A stretch of DNA of 64,000 nt from Onchocerca volvulus (taxonomy: Eukaryota > Nematoda > Chromadorea > Rhabditida > Onchocercidae). The position numbers and the translations under genes are program-made. How positions within the stretch are numbered: position 1 is the stretch's first letter; each line of letters starts with the position of its first letter. Under the pieces are notes generated by a model that saw only the letters and a list, made by a program, of their open reading frames with translations, had not been told where the DNA came from and did not search any database. Of this stretch, positions 59,001 through 64,000 are shown one piece after another. The stretch lies in contig HG738150.1 of the NCBI GenBank assembly GCA_000499405.2, forward strand, positions 1-64,000. Reading direction: 5' to 3'.

Positions 59001-62000
59001 TTGATGAAAACATTCTACACTGTGCGTCCTCACATGACACATCCATTTTAACGAAATATTGGATTTCAGATTTAATAAAAAACAAACTATAAAACCAAAA
59101 CATTGTCATTATATTTTACCAAGAAGGAATTAGAAATTTTTAAAAAAGTTTATATGTATACAATAAATGAAACCAGGATGTCTCTGAAAAAATTTTAACT
59201 TGAATTTACAAAATTTTAATTTTTTAACTTTTTTTTCATTTATTCAGTAATTTAATTAACTATCGAAATATTGGTCTGCCATAAAAGATCTTCTTGGTCT
59301 TTCGTTCATTTATTCAAATTTCTCTTAATTCGTGGACTTGGAACAATTTTTCTTTGCTTTGTAATACTTAAAATTTTAGAAACTTAAATCCGGAATATTT
59401 TGCAATGATTTCAGTCACTAGGCCAGGCCCGTTCGGCCTCTTCCAACTTCCAGCAACATCAGCTTCTACAGCGGCCGATGTTATTCGTCTGCCAGGAGCT
59501 TCCGTATCGAATTCGATATGTTTATCACCAAATTCATTATCTTTGAATAAGAAGCAGTCAAGGCCTACGTTTACCGGACATCAGGTTAATTCTCTTAATC
59601 CTTTCGATTCTGTTTGATTTAATTACTCTTTCTATTAGCATTTTCCTTAAGTCATTTCAAACAATTGGTATTGATTCTCACTTTTTTAAACGCCTCTTGC
59701 TTCAGAATATGCAAAAAATTTTTAGAATTTATTAAGAATTTCGAAATATTCGCAGGCGAACTAACTTTTTTATAATTCTTTCTAATCTTTCCCTCATTCG
59801 GCTTATCAATCCTATCAATGATATCAGGTAATCAATCTAAGCATGCGAATGATTTTACACAGATTCGCATTATTTAATTGCATTTCATGCTAAGTGCGAT
59901 ATATTTTAAGATTTTCATGCTGGAGAAGAAATTCGAACAAACAAAATATCTGGCCGGATCAGATCGAGCTCAGCTCGCTCAAGAACTAAGTATGAGCGAA
60001 AGCCAAGTGAAAGTAGGCCATTTCATAAGTAGCTAATCAATTTTTAATTTTAATATTCAAATTTCATGAAATAAAGAAATGAGACTGGACAGTTTCAATT
60101 TTTTCAACCATTGAAGAAAGGGATGTTAAGGTTTTTCGTCTGAGGAAGACTTCATCCAACTGATGCTTACTTTTCTGGATTAGATGCTCCGTGAGCAGAA
60201 GTCATTCCTGTCATTTAAACAGATTTTTTTTTCATGAATCGTTTACATATCTAATTTGGGAAAATCCGAAGAATTCATTCACTGTCACCTAGTCAGAATA
60301 ATCTAGAAATCATTCCCAAAATAATGTTGCATTAATTTCTTTATAAAATAATATCTATTAAGTTTAAGATGACTATTTAATGATTGACCAGCTTGTCAAG
60401 CTTAATTGATTTTATAATTAAGGACCGTATAAAAAATCTATAAAATTCATCAATTTTACGAAAAATGATAGATTGGTTTCATAAAGCGAATTTTATAAAT
60501 TTATTTTTCATCAGTTGTTGCATCTTAAGGGAGAAAAAGTAAATACAATGGATAATAAATACATCTGTCCACAGAAACAGATGCTTGCATAAATTATTGT
60601 CATTTGCCGGAAGACATCAATGAAAGGATGATTAATTACAATACAACATCTCTATCAAAGCCTTGAAATTACTCTTACAAATATTCTCCTGTATAGTCTC
60701 AAGATGGAAATTAGTGTTTGATTTAAGTATCATACAACTTGAAGAAACACAATTTTGAATAATGTAATATCATTATTCCTTTTTATTGATTGTTAGAATT
60801 ACTTTTATAATTTTAACTAAATATTTTCACAATTTCACAACACTAATTCAATATATATGCTCCATTAATTTATTGCAATCAAAATTAACCGATAATGTAA
60901 ACAATTTAGCTTTTGAAACATATATCTACTTCTAATAATTATCTATCCAATAATTCCTCACAGCGCAATACACAGCCCAAATATGTTGCCATTTATACTT
61001 TTAATCATTTTAGGAATTTTTAAAGCAAATCCAAAAGTTAATTTAATTATATTATCAGTTTTAGTTGGAGTGATAAGAATGAATTATAATTTTGGTGTAA
61101 ATGATGTAAACGCATTAAAATTGATAACTATCCAGTGGTACTTGTAATAATAGCAATATTCTCTTTCAATCCAAGTTGATCGTAGAAGCAAAGAGATAGG
61201 AAAGCGAGAATTTATTGCAATTCAGTTCAATTCAATTCAATCAACAATTCGATCATAATTCGGTGCTCCATTCAGCACCCATTCATTCAATCATCGTATC
61301 GTCTTCTTCCTCTTTGGTTGTGTTTGTGCGATACGTTATCTATCAAATTTGCTATGTTGCTTGAATAGAATTAAAGGTAAAGGGAAGCACCGACAATTCC
61401 TTCTTTTCTTCTTCTTTCTTCCGTTATACGGCATGGCATGTATATTTTATTGCAATGCAACATCCTGAAAACTAATAGCAAACTGAATAAATGAAGGGAT
61501 TGGGAAAGGAAGAAGAGAGAGAGGGAATTATTTGTGAGTATCCAAATTTCTTACTCATTCATCGGGCATAATTTCAATTTGGAAATAGTTGCAAAGGGTA
61601 TGAAAATAAATAAACAACTTGAAAGATTTATTATTCCAACTTTGGGGAAAATCCCTTCCACTTTTTTAAAATAAGAAGAGCAATAAAAAGAAAATGAAGT
61701 ATTAGTTAATGATAAAATTTAGCGTTGAGAAGCACTTTTGCGCTTCATATCCTGTTAAACCATTAGTTATATGACATTTTCAAATTTTATTAGCTTTTCA
61801 ATATGAGAATGAATATTTTAAAAAATAATCTTTTAACAAGAGTTTGTAATTGAATTTTCACCTTTGAAATCTAAAATATTCAACTCTTGTTTAATGAAAT
61901 TCCATTTCTGCCACCATTTTCCTAAAGTTTGTATTGGCCAGTTAGGAGTAATTGTTTTAATTTATTTGCTACTTTATTATGAAATGTTTTTTGGAAGACT

Positions 62001-63293
62001 AATATATATCATATCATCATCTAGTCATGTTGTCGCCAGGAAATACGCAAAAAATAAATAGAAACTAATTGTTGAGTAAACTTATTTTACTTGGCGCCTT
62101 CCGACTATTTGATTTTTTTCTGAGAAAAATTTGGTCAAACAACGTAAAATACAAATACTGTTTGCTAAGCTGCTTGACTTTTGCCCAAAAATATTCTTGA
62201 ATAATTTACTTTCGGATTTCCAAAGATTAATTCAAATAAATTACATCTATGATATATGATATAATTTGAGCAAATAAGATCGAAGTACTAGTAGCTTTGT
62301 AATGATAATTATATGAAGCTTAGCTATGGATTACGATAGGTATATACATGACCAAATTAGTTTTTTAATTTAATCCCAAAGCCACGATTTGTTTAAATTA
62401 GTATTTCATTTGGATAAATGTCTGGCTATGTAATGATATAAGTAGACTTTTATCTAGCCATATTTTGTAATCCACAGAAGAAAATGAATATATTTTGTTT
62501 AGGCAAGTCTGAAAATTTGGCTCTTCTCAATTGAATTTTAAAAAATTATGCATAGAGATTGAGAATTATGGAAAATAATGTCTGAAATGAAATAAAAAGA
62601 AAGAAATTGTAGATTGTTATTCATAGTTTCCCATTTTTGGTCTCATGGGTAAAATTTAATTTTGAATTTGATGACTTACCATTAGATGGTAGTGTAATTG
62701 TAATCTTTTGCCGTTCCGCAAATAGGAATTTTGAGGATAGGAACATGCTTTCAGTTAAAAAGGCGAGAAAAAAAAATGAAACATTAAAATGCTTACATCT
62801 CATCTCATATCGTTTCATTTTATGTTATTTCATTTCATCGTCTTCCATAAAGTAAAATAATTGAAGAAAAGTTGTCGCTAAAAATCAGATAGTTTTTTCG
62901 TAATATTAGTATTACGAAATGTTTCGCAAAACTTTATGAAATATTTATGAAATTTCAGTATTGTATTGATTGTCTTAATTTATCAAATTTGTATTGTTGC
63001 TTATAACTAGCCAACCAGGTTAACATTTTAAATTTCATCTCGAAGCTTGTGCTAGAATTTCAAAAAGAAATTTTTCATTACTTTTCTTTCCCCTTACCTA
63101 CCAAACGATATCCTCATAATGGCAGTAATTATAAAAGTTGCAATTCCAGGTATGGTTCCAGAATCGACGTACAAAATGGCGGAAGAAAGAAGCAGCAGAC
63201 AATGCGTTGGTGAAACGAGGAGAAACGCTCGATTCTACAGGGCGTTCACAACAGTTACGTAGTTTAACATCGTTCTTATCATCATCTAATTGA
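52827..63293 (+). CDS. cog-1: NKX6-class homeobox transcription factor, COG-1 orthologue (8 exons)
   Basis: Exons 52827-52880, 53046-53320, 53497-53568, 53782-53968, 54231-54342, 59415-59584, 59911-60012 and 63150-63293 join in phase to 371 residues. The homeodomain (279-338) has the NKX6 hallmarks [20 protein letters not shown] and KYLAG, with recognition helix [13 protein letters not shown] including Gln50 and Asn51. Introns fall after homeodomain residues 12 and 46. YSITKLLE (93-100) is an eh1/TN-like motif that would recruit Groucho/UNC-37. Fourteen serines in a row follow the first exon. The segment [13 protein letters not shown] in exon 4 is another short conserved-looking block. In C. 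elegans, COG-1 represses targets in gonad, vulva and the ASE taste neurons. Introns of 5.1 and 3.1 kb flank the homeobox exons and may hold enhancers. Exon 4 could end at 53953 instead, in the same phase. Confidence 0.93.
53049..53099 (+). repeat. Coding (TCA)n microsatellite encoding polyserine
   Basis: Fourteen serine codons (thirteen TCA, one TCG) followed by ACA TCA TCA form a nearly pure trinucleotide repeat inside exon 2 of the homeobox gene. Length changes would stay in frame and alter only the serine run. Confidence 0.9.
54343..59414 (+). other. 5-kb intron of cog-1
   Basis: This is the largest intron in the window. No nested gene was recognised on either strand. The longest frames (55339-55683 plus, 56206-56409 minus) are hydrophobic and repeat-like. 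CACGTAGCGTGAG near 55861 and nearby G+C-richer patches at 55.75-56.08 kb stand out as possible regulatory DNA. Confidence 0.5.
60013..63149 (+). other. 3.1-kb intron splitting the homeodomain
   Basis: The intron lies between homeodomain residues 46 and 47, a position commonly interrupted in NK-type genes. It holds no recognised gene. Frames at 61864-62061 and 62621-62855 are unsupported. Confidence 0.5.
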
Positions 63294-64000
63294 ATCAAAC
63301 ATCCATTCAATTTACTCTTTTTATCGTTTCATTGGTTGGCAAATATTCTATGGTACTTCAGCAATAGATTCATATTTTTGACAATGGAAAGATGCACGAA
63401 AGCAATTTAACTTTGAGGGAACTGATCTTCGAATCTTTCATTTTTTTAATAACACATTTGTTTGCTCCCTATATTCCATTATGTCAATCCTTGAATGTAT
63501 CATTACCATAAATTGCAATTTCTTTTTGTATATCCAATTAATATTTCATAATGATTTATTCCATCACCTGAATTATTGTTGTGGTATAAAATCCTGATCT
63601 CGACACTATCACTATTTTGCAAATTATATTCTTTTAATTGTGTGTTCTATAACTGTCTTGATTTCATTAGGTTTATTTGACAAAAAGTTTCTATGATTTA
63701 TGTATGTCATGTGTAGTATGAATGTTTGTATCCGTGGTTGTGTTTCCTTACCTGTTATATTCTCTTTGTCAAATGAATACTTTCGCTTTATTTTTTAGTT
63801 TCATTACTAAGCTTTCAAGTTAATTGCAGTCATTTCCGAAATACAAAAGACATTTATTATGATTAAACAAAATACTTTTTTCTTGGTTTTATACGCTTAA
63901 GAGCTTACTTTTTCTTGTCTCTTCTATGCCATGTTTCTTTTTTTTATTTTTTGTTTTAAAAGAATATATCGCTTGTAGTTATGCGAAGTGTTTTCAATAA
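63294..64000 (+). other. Probable cog-1 3' UTR and downstream sequence
   Basis: There is no open frame of note. No AATAAA occurs, but ATTAAA is present just after 63861. A perfect ATACAAAA octamer, the seed complement of the nematode microRNA lsy-6, lies at 63841-63848, about 550 bases after the stop. Two T-rich acceptor-like sites (near 63799 and 63829) mean an intron or further exon cannot be excluded. Confidence 0.5.

Noticed and set aside
1..64000. Bacterial endosymbiont DNA inserted in the nuclear genome
   Set aside because: No stretch with bacterial-like long ORFs or gene order was seen.

Overview
The window looks like nuclear DNA from a filarial-type parasitic nematode. It is very A+T-rich, its genes have many small exons bounded by T-rich acceptors and GTAAG/GTATG-type donors, and it encodes a cuticlin (CUT-1 family). 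Splice-leader features are also present, including a 21-of-22-base match to nematode SL1. No bacterial-type operons, tRNA or rRNA genes, or CRISPR arrays were seen. All gene models were built by eye from splice sites and reading phase; none has been tested against transcripts.

Layout. (1) 1183-3493, minus: a complete six-exon cuticlin gene with a TATA box upstream. (2) About 3.7-14.4 kb: gene-poor, microsatellite-bearing DNA with a few isolated exon-like frames. (3) 14450-14914, plus: a small secreted cysteine-module gene broken by in-frame stops, followed by a possible solo LTR near 15.6-15.96 kb. (4) 16.8-21.0 kb, minus: a seven-exon catalytically degenerate PPP phosphatase, then about 270 bp downstream an unrecognised gene with its own splice-leader acceptor, so a candidate operon. 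(5) 22103-27547, plus: a sixteen-exon Polycomb gene with two MBT repeats, a SLED domain and a SAM domain, the architecture of Scm/SCMH1. It is divergent from the phosphatase across about 1 kb. (6) 30598-about 33848, plus: an eight- to nine-exon gene for a helical, coiled-coil-like protein I cannot name. (7) About 34-50.7 kb: a gene desert containing a retroposed SL1-capped, polyadenylated cDNA (40995-41317) and a 51-base G homopolymer. (8) 50763-51926, minus: a small three-exon gene of unknown function. (9) 52827-63293, plus: an eight-exon NKX6-class homeobox gene (cog-1 orthologue) with introns up to 5 kb.

Functionally the recognisable genes are developmental or structural: a cuticle component, a chromatin repressor of the Polycomb group, and a homeodomain repressor used in neuron and gonad patterning. 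I found no single new multi-gene system. The most unusual items are the SL1-tagged retrocopy, the retention of a canonical Scm in a nematode, the phosphatase that has lost nearly all metal ligands, and a perfect lsy-6-type seed site downstream of cog-1.
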